Below are positions 56,631 through 64,000 of a stretch of DNA of 64,000 nt, one piece after another. This stretch comes from CAVUWL01 sp963700105. Its GTDB lineage: Bacteria > Actinomycetota > Thermoleophilia > Solirubrobacterales > 70-9. The notes below the pieces were generated by a model that did no database searches, had not been told where the DNA came from, and was given only the letters and a program-made list of their open reading frames with translations. Numbering within the stretch: position 1 is the stretch's first letter; each line of letters begins with the position of its first letter. The DNA lies in contig CAVOWL010000006.1 of assembly GCA_963700105.1 (NCBI GenBank), positions 347,911-411,910 of the forward strand. Direction: 5' to 3'. A program made the translations under genes and the position numbers.

Positions 56631-57455
56631 TCACGGCCTTGCAGGCTCAAATACAACGGCATCGAGACGCAATCGCCCCGCCGCGAACCCCGCATCGACG
56701 TCACACAGCAGCGCCCGCCGCTCCAGCTCCCTCGCCGCCCTCCCAACGTTCCCCGATCCACAGAACAGATCGAGCACCAGCTCCCCCGGAAGGCACGACT
56801 GGCTGATCAGCGATCTGAGAATCCGCACTGGCTTCTCAGTCGGGTAGCCGCGAGCGACCCTGGGGGCGCGGAGCACGTTGCCGCGGTTCTTGTAGTTGCC
56901 GCGGCGCTGGCCCTTCTCAAGGAACAGAATCAGCTCAGACTGGGAGCGCCAGGTCCCCCCGAGCGCAGGCGAGCCCTTGTCCCAAACGATTGGGCGGCCC
57001 GCTCGGAAGCCCGCATCTCGGGCGGCATCTTCGAAGATCCTCTGGGTGCGCCAGTCGCAGAATATGTAGGCGTGGGCGTTATTTCGCAGGACTCGGTAGA
57101 GCTCCACGAGGATCTCCGGCCAGACCTCGTCGGGAAGATCGGCGAACCAGCGAGGGAAGTACTTGTCGCCACGATCGAAGACGTAGGGCGGGTCGGTGAC
57201 GATCAAATCGACGCTCTCGTCTGGGAGGCTGGCGAGGAATACGCGGGCATCTGCTCGCATGAGGCGCACCAGCCCGCGCTTTAGACCCTCTCCCTTGCGG
57301 CGCCTGTAGGCGACGTTCCGGTGGGCATCGGTGCAGTAGCGCTTGCGGCGACCCCGGGCAGGCTGGCGGAAGTTCTTCATGCAGACCGGGCAGCGGCCGC
57401 TCCGCGGCGACTCTTTGCGTCCCTTTCGCCGCGCCTGCTTGGCCGCCCTCGCCAT
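56631..57455 (-). CDS. DNA adenine/cytosine-N methyltransferase (beta class) with zinc finger
   Basis: An intact 274-residue enzyme. An N-terminal zinc finger CPVCMKNF ... RKRYCTDAHRNVAYRRR precedes motif IV TDPPYVFDRG (catalytic), then the core and motif I DLFCGSGNVGRAA near the C-terminus. The order IV before I and D-P-P-Y define a beta-class amino-methyltransferase (N6-adenine or N4-cytosine). It resembles phage and mobile-element methylases. It lies 76 bp upstream of the MmeI-like gene on the same strand and may be part of the same modification locus or a solitary anti-restriction methylase. Confidence 0.85.
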   Translation of the reverse strand: MARAAKQARRKGRKESPRSGRCPVCMKNFRQPARGRRKRYCTDAHRNVAYRRRKGEGLKRGLVRLMRADARVFLASLPDESVDLIVTDPPYVFDRGDKYFPRWFADLPDEVWPEILVELYRVLRNNAHAYIFCDWRTQRIFEDAARDAGFRAGRPIVWDKGSPALGGTWRSQSELILFLEKGQRRGNYKNRGNVLRAPRVARGYPTEKPVRILRSLISQSCLPGELVLDLFCGSGNVGRAARELERRALLCDVDAGFAAGRLRLDAVVFEPARP

Positions 57456-57668
57456 CGGCGCGACGGTAGGTGCGCCTCTTCGGCCCAGCGGCTATGTTCC
57501 ACCGGGTGGATTTGCGGCTATGGCTCCCGGTGCGCTAGCCAGCTCGAGGCTGAGATCATGCCGGGGCCGTGGTCCCCGCAAGCGTGGTGGTAGGCATAGC
57601 TCCCGTCCTCCTCGCTCTCCTCCCAGGCCCATTCCTCGGCGGGCACCCAGCACCCACAGCGCCCGCAA

Positions 57669-58132
57669 TTAAATCCGATCGACCGCCAGCTCGCGAAGCT
57701 CGGCAAGCTCTTCGTCTCGCTCCTCAAGGTCCCCGTGCAGCTCGGCCCGCTCAGCGTTCCAACCCTCCCCGCGTCGACGGCTCCTCTCTTTGCCTGAGCC
57801 AGCACGCGCTCGCTTTTGGCGAGCGCCTTTGGGCGCGGGCCAACTCCGCCTTTAGCGCCTCGTGTGCCTGCTTTTGCTTGGCAGCTTCTGTCTCCGCCGT
57901 CTTCTTTGCCCGGGCGGTCTCGTCTTTGCCCTTGAGGCGACCGCTGGAGCCTCGGCAACCTTTGCCTCGGCTTCAAGGCCAGCGAGGAGCGCCGCTCGTT
58001 TTGTTCCGTGGCGGCCCTCTGCGGCTTCAAGCAGCGGCAACTGCTCGGCAGAGAGCTCAAGGATGACGCGGCGGCGCAAGCCGGTTGCCTTGGCTAAGGC
58101 CGGCCTTTGCCGGGCTTTGGCGCGATGGACAT
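57669..58132 (-). pseudogene. coiled-coil protein of the integrase module, frame broken
   Basis: From ATG 58132 (MSIAPKPGKGRP) the text needs frame changes to read RRRVILELSAEQLPLLEAAEG, TKRAALLAGLEAEAKVAEA, then a long charged coiled coil (AETEAAKQKQAHEALKAEL) and the end ELHGDLEERDEELAELREL to TAA 57669. No enzymatic motif. Divergent from the next gene across a 16-bp dyad. Its role is unknown. Confidence 0.45.
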
Positions 58133-58140
58133 GTATCCAT
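58125..58140. promoter_or_regulatory. 16-bp imperfect palindrome at divergent starts
   Basis: ATGGACATGTATCCAT: ATGGA pairs with TCCAT around CATGTA. It covers the start of the coiled-coil gene and lies 79 bp before the divergent plus-strand gene. It could be an operator for an element regulator. Confidence 0.35.
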
Positions 58141-58218
58141 GTACGCACATCAGGGCGCCGATATCCAGGGTTCCCACCGGGGGCGGTTTGACCGCAGCGG
58201 CGCCTACCCTGAGAGGCT

Positions 58219-58967
58219 ATGGCAGTTGATGCCGAGGACAGGTTCGCCTTCCCTTCCCTGGATGGCATAGAAGAGATGCGCCTCCACCTTGCAGACGAGC
58301 ACGGGGTCGCTTTTGAGCTTTGGCGCGATGCTTCCTTCATGGGAAACCTGCAGGCGGAGGCGATGCTCGCCTTCCGTCCCAAAACCCCGGCCTCAGCGGA
58401 GGGCTTTTGTGTCGGGAGTGCCCGGGACTGGTCTTTATGGTCGCCGATCAACCCAAGCTCAACCCGGAGCGGATTGCCTACCTCGCGCGCGGGGACGAGA
58501 GCTAGGGATCCTGCTCGCCGAAGTGCCCGAGGCCGACCACCCGGAGGTGGTCGAAGCCTATGAAGCCCAAAAGCAAGCCGCCGAGCTTCTGAAGAGCTAC
58601 AGGAAACGGGCGCGCCTTCGCACCGCAAGGCCCCAGCCTGCGGCGCAGGAACGCCGTGAGGGAGCGCAGGCCTACCTGCTCGCCAAATACGAGGAGATCG
58701 GCAACATGGATGAGACGCTCTGGGACCTCCTTCAGCTACGCATCCGCGATCTCGAGGCCTACCGGCAGGTGCTAGGCACCGATAAGAGAGTACGAACTCG
58801 AGACGTTCCGCAAATATTGGTACGCCATTCCCCAAGAGGAGCGGGAGGCGGCCAAACGGAGTTTCCTCGCTGCGCGAGAATTAAAGGAGGCGGCCCCGGC
58901 TACATATCCACCGGGTGGGCGCCTTTCCCGGGCTCCCGCGCCGGGACGATCCTGCGGGCATGCCTAG
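58219..58967 (+). pseudogene. hypothetical protein upstream of integrase 2, frame broken
   Basis: ATG 58219 (MAVDAEDRFAFPSLDGIEEM). Across three frames it reads ADEHGVAFELWRDASFM, LLCRECPGLVFMVADQPKL (a lone Cys pair), EVPEADHPEVVEAYEAQKQAAELL, EEIGNMDETLWDLLQLRIRD and YELETFRKYWYAIPQEEREA, ending at TAG 58965-58967. Helical with no known domain. Its end overlaps the ATG of the following HTH gene (58960) by 8 bases, showing they form one transcript. Two to three indels. Confidence 0.5.
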
Positions 58968-59170
58968 TCCGCCCAAGGGATCCTCGGTTCCGCCTCGCCC
59001 TCTCCAAGGCTGAGGCGGCCAAGGCCCTCGGCGTCAGCGTTGACTTCCTCGAAGACCACCTCCTCGCCGAGCTTCGCGTCGTCCGGGTCGGGCGCCGGAT
59101 CCTGATCCCCGTGGCCGAGCTGGAGCGCTGGCTCGCCGAGCACTCCGAGCGCCTGCTGCCCGACCCCTGA
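58960..59170 (+). pseudogene. HTH (excisionase-like) gene upstream of integrase 2, frame broken
   Basis: ATG 58960 (MPSPPKGSS) leads, after one frame change near 59000, into SKAEAAKALGVSVDFLEDHLLAELRVVRVGRRILIPVAELERWLAEHS, a textbook MerR-like/HTH_17 domain with its wing. Small HTH genes of this form often sit directly before integrase genes in actinobacterial elements and act as excisionase or regulator. Confidence 0.65.
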
Positions 59171-59230
59171 AGCGACTCGATCTCATCGCGAGTCAGAGCT
59201 ATCGTCGCGACCCGCTCACAGCGGGGAGCT

Positions 59231-60418
59231 ATGAGCCCCAAACCAAGCGCCGAAAGCCCCGCCCCAAGCACCACACCGGGATCTCCGTTCGCCATTCCAA
59301 GAACTGTGCAGCTGAAGACGGAGAGCGCTGTAATTGCTTCCCCTCCTACCAGGCTCAGGTTTACTCGCGCCGCGACAAGAAAACCCTACGAAAGAGCTTC
59401 CCGACCCTGGCCGCGGCCAGAGCCTGGCGAGTCGATGCCCAGGCGGCGATCCGCCGTGGGCTGATGCGCGGACCAGGCGATACCACGATCCGCGAGGCAG
59501 GCAAGGCGCTGGTAGCTGGGGTCAAGGATGGGTCGATCAGAAACCGCTCCGGTGAGCGCTATAAGCCCTCGGTGATCCGCGACTACGAGCGCCAGCTTCG
59601 CCTCTATATCGAGCCGGAACTGGGCGCCAAGAAGCTCTCGGACCTAAGCCGGGTCGAGGTGCAGGACTTCGCTGATCGCATTCTTGCCACAGGACTCGAT
59701 CCCTCAACGGTCAAGAACTGCTTGATGCCGCTCAGGGTGATCTACCGGCGGGCCTTCGCTCGCTCCGAGGTGGCGATCAACCCGACCTCTGGGCTTGAGC
59801 TTCCCGCTGCCCGTGGGCGCCGCCGAGCGGATCGCTCGACCCCGAGGCAACGGCGCTGATCGAGGCGCTGCGGCCGGGGGAACGAACGCTCTGGGCGCTG
59901 GCCCTCTATCGGGCCTAAGACGTGGGGAGCTGTGGGGGCTGCGCTGGGAAGACATCGACCTCGAGGCTCGGGGTAATCCACGTGAGGCGAAGTTGGGATG
60001 CCCATGAGGGGGAGATCGAGCCAAAGAGCGGGGCCGGGATCCGCAGGGTGCCGATCGCGAGCGTGCTGCGGGCCTATCTGTTGGAGCGGAGAAGCTAAGG
60101 AACGGCGGGCGGCCCGAGCACCGGGTGCTGGCGGACGCGAACAACCGGCTCTGCGACTCGACGACTCTGACCATGAAGGCAAAGAGACGCTGGAAGGCTA
60201 TGGGCCTTCAACCGATCGGACTGCACGAGTGCCGCCATACCTTTGCCTCGCTGATGATCGCCGCCGGGGTAAACACCAAGGCGCTCTCCACCTACATCGG
60301 CCACGCCAGCATCGCGATCACCATGGATCGCTATGGGCATCTGATGCCGGGTAGTGAGGCGGAGGCGGCTGAGCGCCTAGACGCCTACCTTAAGGGGGTG
60401 AAGCGCATCACCGAGTGA
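59231..60418 (+). pseudogene. second site-specific tyrosine recombinase, frames broken
   Basis: N-terminal arm domain ISVRHSKNCAAEDGERCNC and YQAQVYSRRDKKTLRKSFP, core-binding domain VIRDYERQLRLYIEPELGAK and FADRILATGLDPSTVKN. The catalytic domain is in pieces: GLRRGELWGLRWEDIDLEA (first Arg), then the intact end GLHECRHTFASLMIAAG, STYIGHASIAITMDRYGHLM (Arg-His, His, Tyr). From 59.81 to 60.12 kb at least four frame changes occur, and one more near 59.25 kb. It is too damaged to act without correction, unless these are assembly errors. A different family from the 40-kb integrase. Confidence 0.78.
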
Positions 60419-60557
60419 CCGACGACCGCTTTGCACGAAGCAGGCCGGGTGGATGGCTGGCTGGCCGAGTGTGGTCTTATATACGCCGAATGTTCCTGCT
60501 CCGACGTACCAACACGCTGAGGGATAGGAGATGGAGGCAGCAAACTTCCGACGAAAC

Positions 60558-61626
60558 TTAAGGCCGAGCCTCCAAAACCAAGTTGAAGGGAGTCTCGGTG
60601 GCCCAGGCGGACCTCCTTGAAGCCTCCCTGCTTAATCACCTCCGTAAGGCTCTCCTCGCCGGCCTGCGCACCGAGAGCCAAACCAACCTCCTGGTCGAGT
60701 GACGCTGGGGTACAGATCACGGTAGATGCACCGTAGAAGACCCGGCCCACCGGATTGAGGTTTTCCTCGACGCTGTCATTGGCGAATGGCTCGACGATCA
60801 TCCATGTGCCGTCGGGGTCAAGCGCCTCGTGGATGTGCGCAGAAGCCCCGCGGGGTCGCCCATGTCGTGCAGGCAGTCGAAGACCGCAATGAAGTCATAC
60901 CCCTCACCCGGGAAGTCCTTGGCGGAGGCGACTTGAAAGCTAGACGCGGTCACCGACCCCCGCCTCCTGAGCCGCCTCGCGGGCCCGCTCCACCGAGGCA
61001 TCGTGATAGTCAAAGCCGGTGAACTCCGAGCCCGGGAACGCTTCAGCCATAAGGATCGTCGAGGCTCCGTGGCCGCAGCCTATGTCGGCGACCTTGGCAC
61101 CCGCCTCCAGCTTCTCCTGCACGCCATCGAGCGCCGGAATCCACTCCCCGACCAGATGTCCGCGGTAGCCGGGCTTAAAGAACCGCTCGGTACCCCTGAA
61201 CAGGCGGTGGTCATGCTCGTGCCAGCCCATGCCTTCACCACTGCGAAAGGCCTCGAGGATCTTTTCCTCGTCTGCATAAAGCGACGCGATCGAGTCATAG
61301 ACCCCGAGCAGGTAGAAGGGGCTCTCCTCATCTGCGAGGGCAAGGGCCTGCTCGTCGGGAAGGGTGTAGGTGTCGCTACCGGGGTCATAGGTCACGTAGC
61401 CACCGGCTGCCTGGTTCCCCAGCCACTCGCGGACGGATCGCTCGGCCACCCCGGCTCGATCGGCGACTTCCTGGGAGCTGAGTGGGCCAGCTCCCGCCAT
61501 AGCCTTGTAGAGGCCCAGCTTCTCGCCGATCACGAATAGCGGGGCGCTGATCACGGCCCCCATGTCGGTTACCGCCTGGCCCATGAAGGCTTCCAGTTTG
61601 CTCTCGTCGATGCCTGTGGCGTTCAT
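60558..61626 (-). pseudogene. SAM-dependent methyltransferase with N-terminal winged helix, frames broken
   Basis: ATG 61626 is preceded by GGAGG. The first ~228 residues are clean: VISAPLFVIGEKLGLYKAMA, AGVAERSVREWLGNQAAGGY (winged helix) and motif I VADIGCGHGASTILMAE. A stray base after DRV (near 60945) causes a stop; then FQVASAKDFPGEGYDFIAVFDCLHDMGDPAG, GTWMIVEPF and NPVGRVFYGAST follow in other frames, ending TPFNLVLEARP at TAA 60558-60560. This is the Rv2258c-like methyltransferase family. At least three indels. The substrate is unknown. Confidence 0.75.
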
Positions 61627-61932
61627 AACAGCCTCCGTTTTAGCGGTTTGGACGAAACGTCCACTGGGACCCGAATCGACTTAGTAGAGCTCACCGGGCC
61701 GCCACTGTCAACTATGCAGTCGCGAGATGAGGAGAACAGATGCCCGTACGAATTGGTCAGCAAATACGGCGAGCCGGGGAAGCCTGCCTCATCAGTCCGC
61801 GAGCCTCGCCTCTCCTTCGCAAGGCCTCCAGCCCTGGCCCGGACCGAGCCCAGCGCCTGGCTCCGCTTAGCCGCGGGCCGACCAGGGCTGGGCTAGCTCA
61901 CTCCGGTGCGGGCGCGTCGGGACTTGAGCTGG
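61627..61932. other. 306-bp gap between methyltransferase and cyclase genes
   Basis: No supported coding frame. It contains the promoter region and TetR-type operator of the methyltransferase gene at 61649-61663; nothing else is recognised. Confidence 0.35.
61649..61663. promoter_or_regulatory. TetR-type operator upstream of the SAM methyltransferase gene
   Basis: TGGACGAAACGTCCA is a perfect 6-bp dyad with a 3-base centre, 23 bp upstream of the methyltransferase ATG. The TGGACG-N3-CGTCCA form is typical of TetR-family operators in actinobacteria. No TetR gene is in the window next to it. Confidence 0.6.
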
Positions 61933-63284
61933 CTAGTCGGCTACGGCAAGCAGCTCCCAAGTACCAGGGACGCCCTTCAGTTGGTGCGTCCCGCGTGGCT
62001 TGAATGCAATGCCAGCGCCCGCTACAAGGTCTGTGACAGTTCGCGATACGAGCACTTCGGATGGCTCGGCCAGCGCCGCGACCCGCGCCCCGATATGCAC
62101 GCCGACGCCGCCAATGTCCTCGCCCATTAGCTCGCACTCGCCAGTATGAAGACCAACCCGCACTTCGAGTACCAAACTGCGTGCGTTATTGCGGATTGTG
62201 CAGGCGCAGCGAATTGCGCGGCAGGACCATCGAAGGTCGCTAAGAAGCCGTCGCCAGTGCTCTTCACCTCATGGCCGCGATGGCGCACCAGCGCGGCACG
62301 CACCATCGCGTCGTGGCGCTCGAGCAGATCACGCCAGGTCCGATCGCCTAGCTGCACAGCTCGCTCGGTCGAACCGACAATATCCGTGAACAGAACCGTG
62401 GCGAGCGCTCGCTCAGGTTCAGCTTCATGACGAGCGCCGGTGAGGAACTCCTCGACCTCCTCCACGATCGGGGCCACGTCGCCAACCCACGGCCAGTGAT
62501 CGGCCCCCTCGAACTCGACCAGACGCGCGCCGGGAATGTGCTCTGCAAGGTAGCGGCCATGCTCAACCGCAGCGATCACGTCCCCGCCGCGGTGCAGGAT
62601 CAACGTTGGCGCGCTGATAGCACTCAGAACAACACGAACATCGATCTCCGCATTCATCCGCAGCAGCGCCACCGCAGCACCGGGGCTCGCGGCCATCCGC
62701 TGAAAGCGTGCCCACCACCGCCAAGTCGCTGGATCGTCGCGTCGGCTAGGAACAAACACACTCAGTGCGACACCGGTGCCCCAGCGATCTCCGTAGGCCC
62801 GCGCCGCCTCCTCGATCTGCTCCGAGGTCATACCCCATGGATAACCGGGCCGTCGAACCATGCTCGCGTAGGATCCCCAGAGCACCAGCTTCTCCGTGCG
62901 GTGTGGATATGTAGCGGCAAACAGCATCGCCAGCGAGCCCCCCTCCGAGATTCCTAGGAGAGCGACCCGCTCGAGACCCACCGCGTCGATCACCGCACGG
63001 ATGTCGTCCATCCGCTCCTCCATCGTCGGCAGCTGGGCATCCGGTACGCGATCGGAGAGCCCAGTGCCTCGCTTATCGAAATCCACGACGCGTGAGAACC
63101 TGCGCAGGGAGCCCTGAAAGCGTGCGATCCCCGGATCCTCTCGGGCCGCCTCGATATGGGTCACCCAGCCCCCCACATAGACCAAATCCACCGATCCAGC
63201 ACCACCAACCTGATAGGCAATGTTCATCCCACCGCTCTTGGCGTAACGGATCTCGCCCGGCTCATGCTCGATGAGCGAAGTCAT
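61933..63284 (-). pseudogene. alpha/beta hydrolase fused to class III adenylate cyclase, frame broken
   Basis: Residues 1-~270 from ATG 63284 are an alpha/beta hydrolase: GEIRYAKSGGMNIAYQVGG, LVYVGGWVTHIE, FDKRGTGLSD, nucleophile LLGISEGGSLAM and GADHWPW. Then a class III cyclase starts: LATVLFTDIVGSTERA (metal Asp) and KSTGDGFLATFDGP (second Asp). A frame change near 62175 is needed to continue with LEVRVGLHTGECELMGEDIGG and LVSRTVTDLVAG to the stop at 61933. Such fusions are common in actinobacteria; they make cAMP and may respond to small ligands. ATG 63308 is an alternative start. Confidence 0.78.
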
Positions 63285-63308
63285 CGCTACGTTCAATCCT
63301 AAGGCCAT

Positions 63309-63636
63309 CCGCTCACGAAGCCATCGGCAAGGCCTGGGTTAACTGTTGCCCCCCAGAGAAATGCAGCAATCGCGCCGGCTGATTACGTCTCGGGATCGCC
63401 TGCTTCGGCAGCGCGACAGCGTGATGAAATGGCGGCAGCGACCCGCGCAATCAAGCGCCTAGGCACCAGAGTCTTTCCTCTGGACAGCGGAGTGACGCTT
63501 GGTGCGATCGGTTTGCGATCGCCGTCGCCCAGCCCAGGCGGTCTTGAGCAGTATTGACCGGCAACAAGGGCACGCTCCGCAATGGCGTGGCACCGCCCGC
63601 GATCCCGCACAGGACTGCGGAATCCGCACTGCAAAG
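63309..63636. other. 328-bp stretch without supported gene
   Basis: Neither strand shows a convincing reading frame or known RNA. It separates the cyclase gene from the tRNA-Ser fragment. Confidence 0.3.
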
Positions 63637-63694
63637 CGGAGGGGGTGGGATTCGAACCCACGAGCCGCCTTGCGTTCGGCCAACGGTTTTCGGA
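63637..63694 (-). other. tRNA-Ser(CGA) 3'-end fragment (possible att site)
   Basis: On the minus strand: CCGAAAACCG, a long variable arm (GGCCGAACGCAAGGCGGC), and a perfect T-arm CGTGGGTTCGAATCCCACC followed by CCCTCCG. This is the 3' half of a tRNA-Ser gene. No acceptor 5' strand or D-arm precedes it, so it is not a full tRNA. A 3' tRNA end alone is what an integrated element leaves behind at its far junction. Confidence 0.65.
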
Positions 63695-63825
63695 GCCCAT
63701 CTCATGCTCGCCGGGCATTCGCGCTGTCGACTGGGTCCTTCATGCCGAGAAATAGCAGGCGGCGCACTGCTCCCGAACCACCTACTCAATCCCGAACTCC
63801 GGATCGAGATCCTGATCTCGATCGA

Positions 63826-64000
63826 TCATGCGCTCCGCCTGGGCTGAGCGGTCGAACTCTGCTCAGCGGACTGCCTAGCGATACTCGCCTCCTGCGCCCC
63901 GCTGCGACGCATCCGCTCACCGAGCCGTTCGATCGCGCCCACATCCATCCCCGCCTCACCAAGGTCCTCTCGCGCCACGTAGATCTGGGTCTGCTCGCGA
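63826..64000 (-). CDS. TrwC/TraA-type relaxase-helicase, C-terminal fragment
   Basis: The frame enters from the right edge and encodes REQTQIYVAREDLGEAG, then DVGAIERLGERMRRSGAQEASIAR to TGA 63826. The start matches the end of the RecD-like helicase part of MobF/TraA relaxases (S-R-x-R-E-x-T-x-I-Y-V-A-R-E). Such proteins nick oriT and unwind DNA during conjugation. It shows that mobile-element genes continue past the window. Only ~58 codons are visible. Confidence 0.6.
   Translation of the reverse strand, partial: REQTQIYVAREDLGEAGMDVGAIERLGERMRRSGAQEASIARQSAEQSSTAQPRRSA

Noticed and set aside
57852..58835. 327-codon minus-strand frame
   Set aside because: Only its last ~60 codons match the coiled-coil gene; the rest is antisense to the plus-strand protein at 58.2-58.9 kb.
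57499..58918. CCACCGGGTGG found near 57,500 and 58,908 as a possible repeat family
   Set aside because: Short GC-rich palindrome seen only twice, so chance is likely in this composition.
63600..63720. Complete tRNA-Ser gene
   Set aside because: The T-arm and variable arm are good but the 5' acceptor strand, D-arm and a proper anticodon stem are missing.

Overview
The window reads as a high-GC actinobacterial chromosome, most likely class Thermoleophilia (Solirubrobacterales-like). This is inferred from the gene set (PAC2-family protein, CobA-HemD fusion, hem genes directly behind a ccm cluster, frequent GTG/TTG starts); there is no rRNA to confirm it.

Positions 1 to about 40,070 are a compact, intact core. 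In order: the tail of a RecB-like nuclease, a PAC2 protein, two half-size TauE/SafE transporters, trehalose-phosphatase, a polymerase-less PolX relative (HhH-PHP), a polyprenol-phosphate mannosyltransferase-like enzyme, thioredoxin, a 58-residue tautomerase, IleS, and an apparent 2-hydroxyacid/2-oxoacid module (FAD/Fe-S oxidase plus benzoylformate-decarboxylase-like enzyme). Then come fumarase, an aldehyde dehydrogenase, YchF with neighbours, methylmalonyl-CoA epimerase, RarA, a second aldehyde dehydrogenase running into ccmABC and a ccmD-like gene, then hemA-hemC-cobA/hemD-birA, a large SF2 helicase, and TlpA, NfeD, SPFH and GalT. Genes here are often coupled by ATGA, GTGA or TTGA overlaps. 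Two of them (hemA, galT) appear to start at CTG.

At 39,998-40,071 lies tRNA-Arg(CCT), and everything beyond it looks accessory. A first block (40.1-47.0 kb) has a tyrosine integrase with repeated 13-mers upstream, excisionase-like HTH proteins, a broken M48 protease, a broken TraG/VirD4 coupling ATPase, and a PIN toxin-antitoxin pair ending in a terminator. A second block (47.1-63.7 kb) lies between two tRNA-Ser-like fragments in the same orientation. It carries a SHOCT/zinc-ribbon protein, a reverse transcriptase of probable antiphage (UG/Abi-like) type, and a minus-strand operon of MmeI-like DNA methyltransferase, DEAD-type helicase and GIY-YIG nuclease next to a beta-class DNA methylase. 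It also holds a second integrase module, a SAM methyltransferase with a TetR-type operator, and a hydrolase-adenylate cyclase fusion. The window ends inside a TrwC/TraA-like relaxase gene.

Most genes from 42 to 62 kb need one or more frame changes (and at least one in-frame TAG) to be read through, while the first 40 kb need essentially none. Either the island is decaying or the assembly is poorer there; the sequence alone cannot decide. The reconstructed methyltransferase-helicase-GIY-YIG operon with a nearby reverse transcriptase is the best candidate for an unusual defence system.
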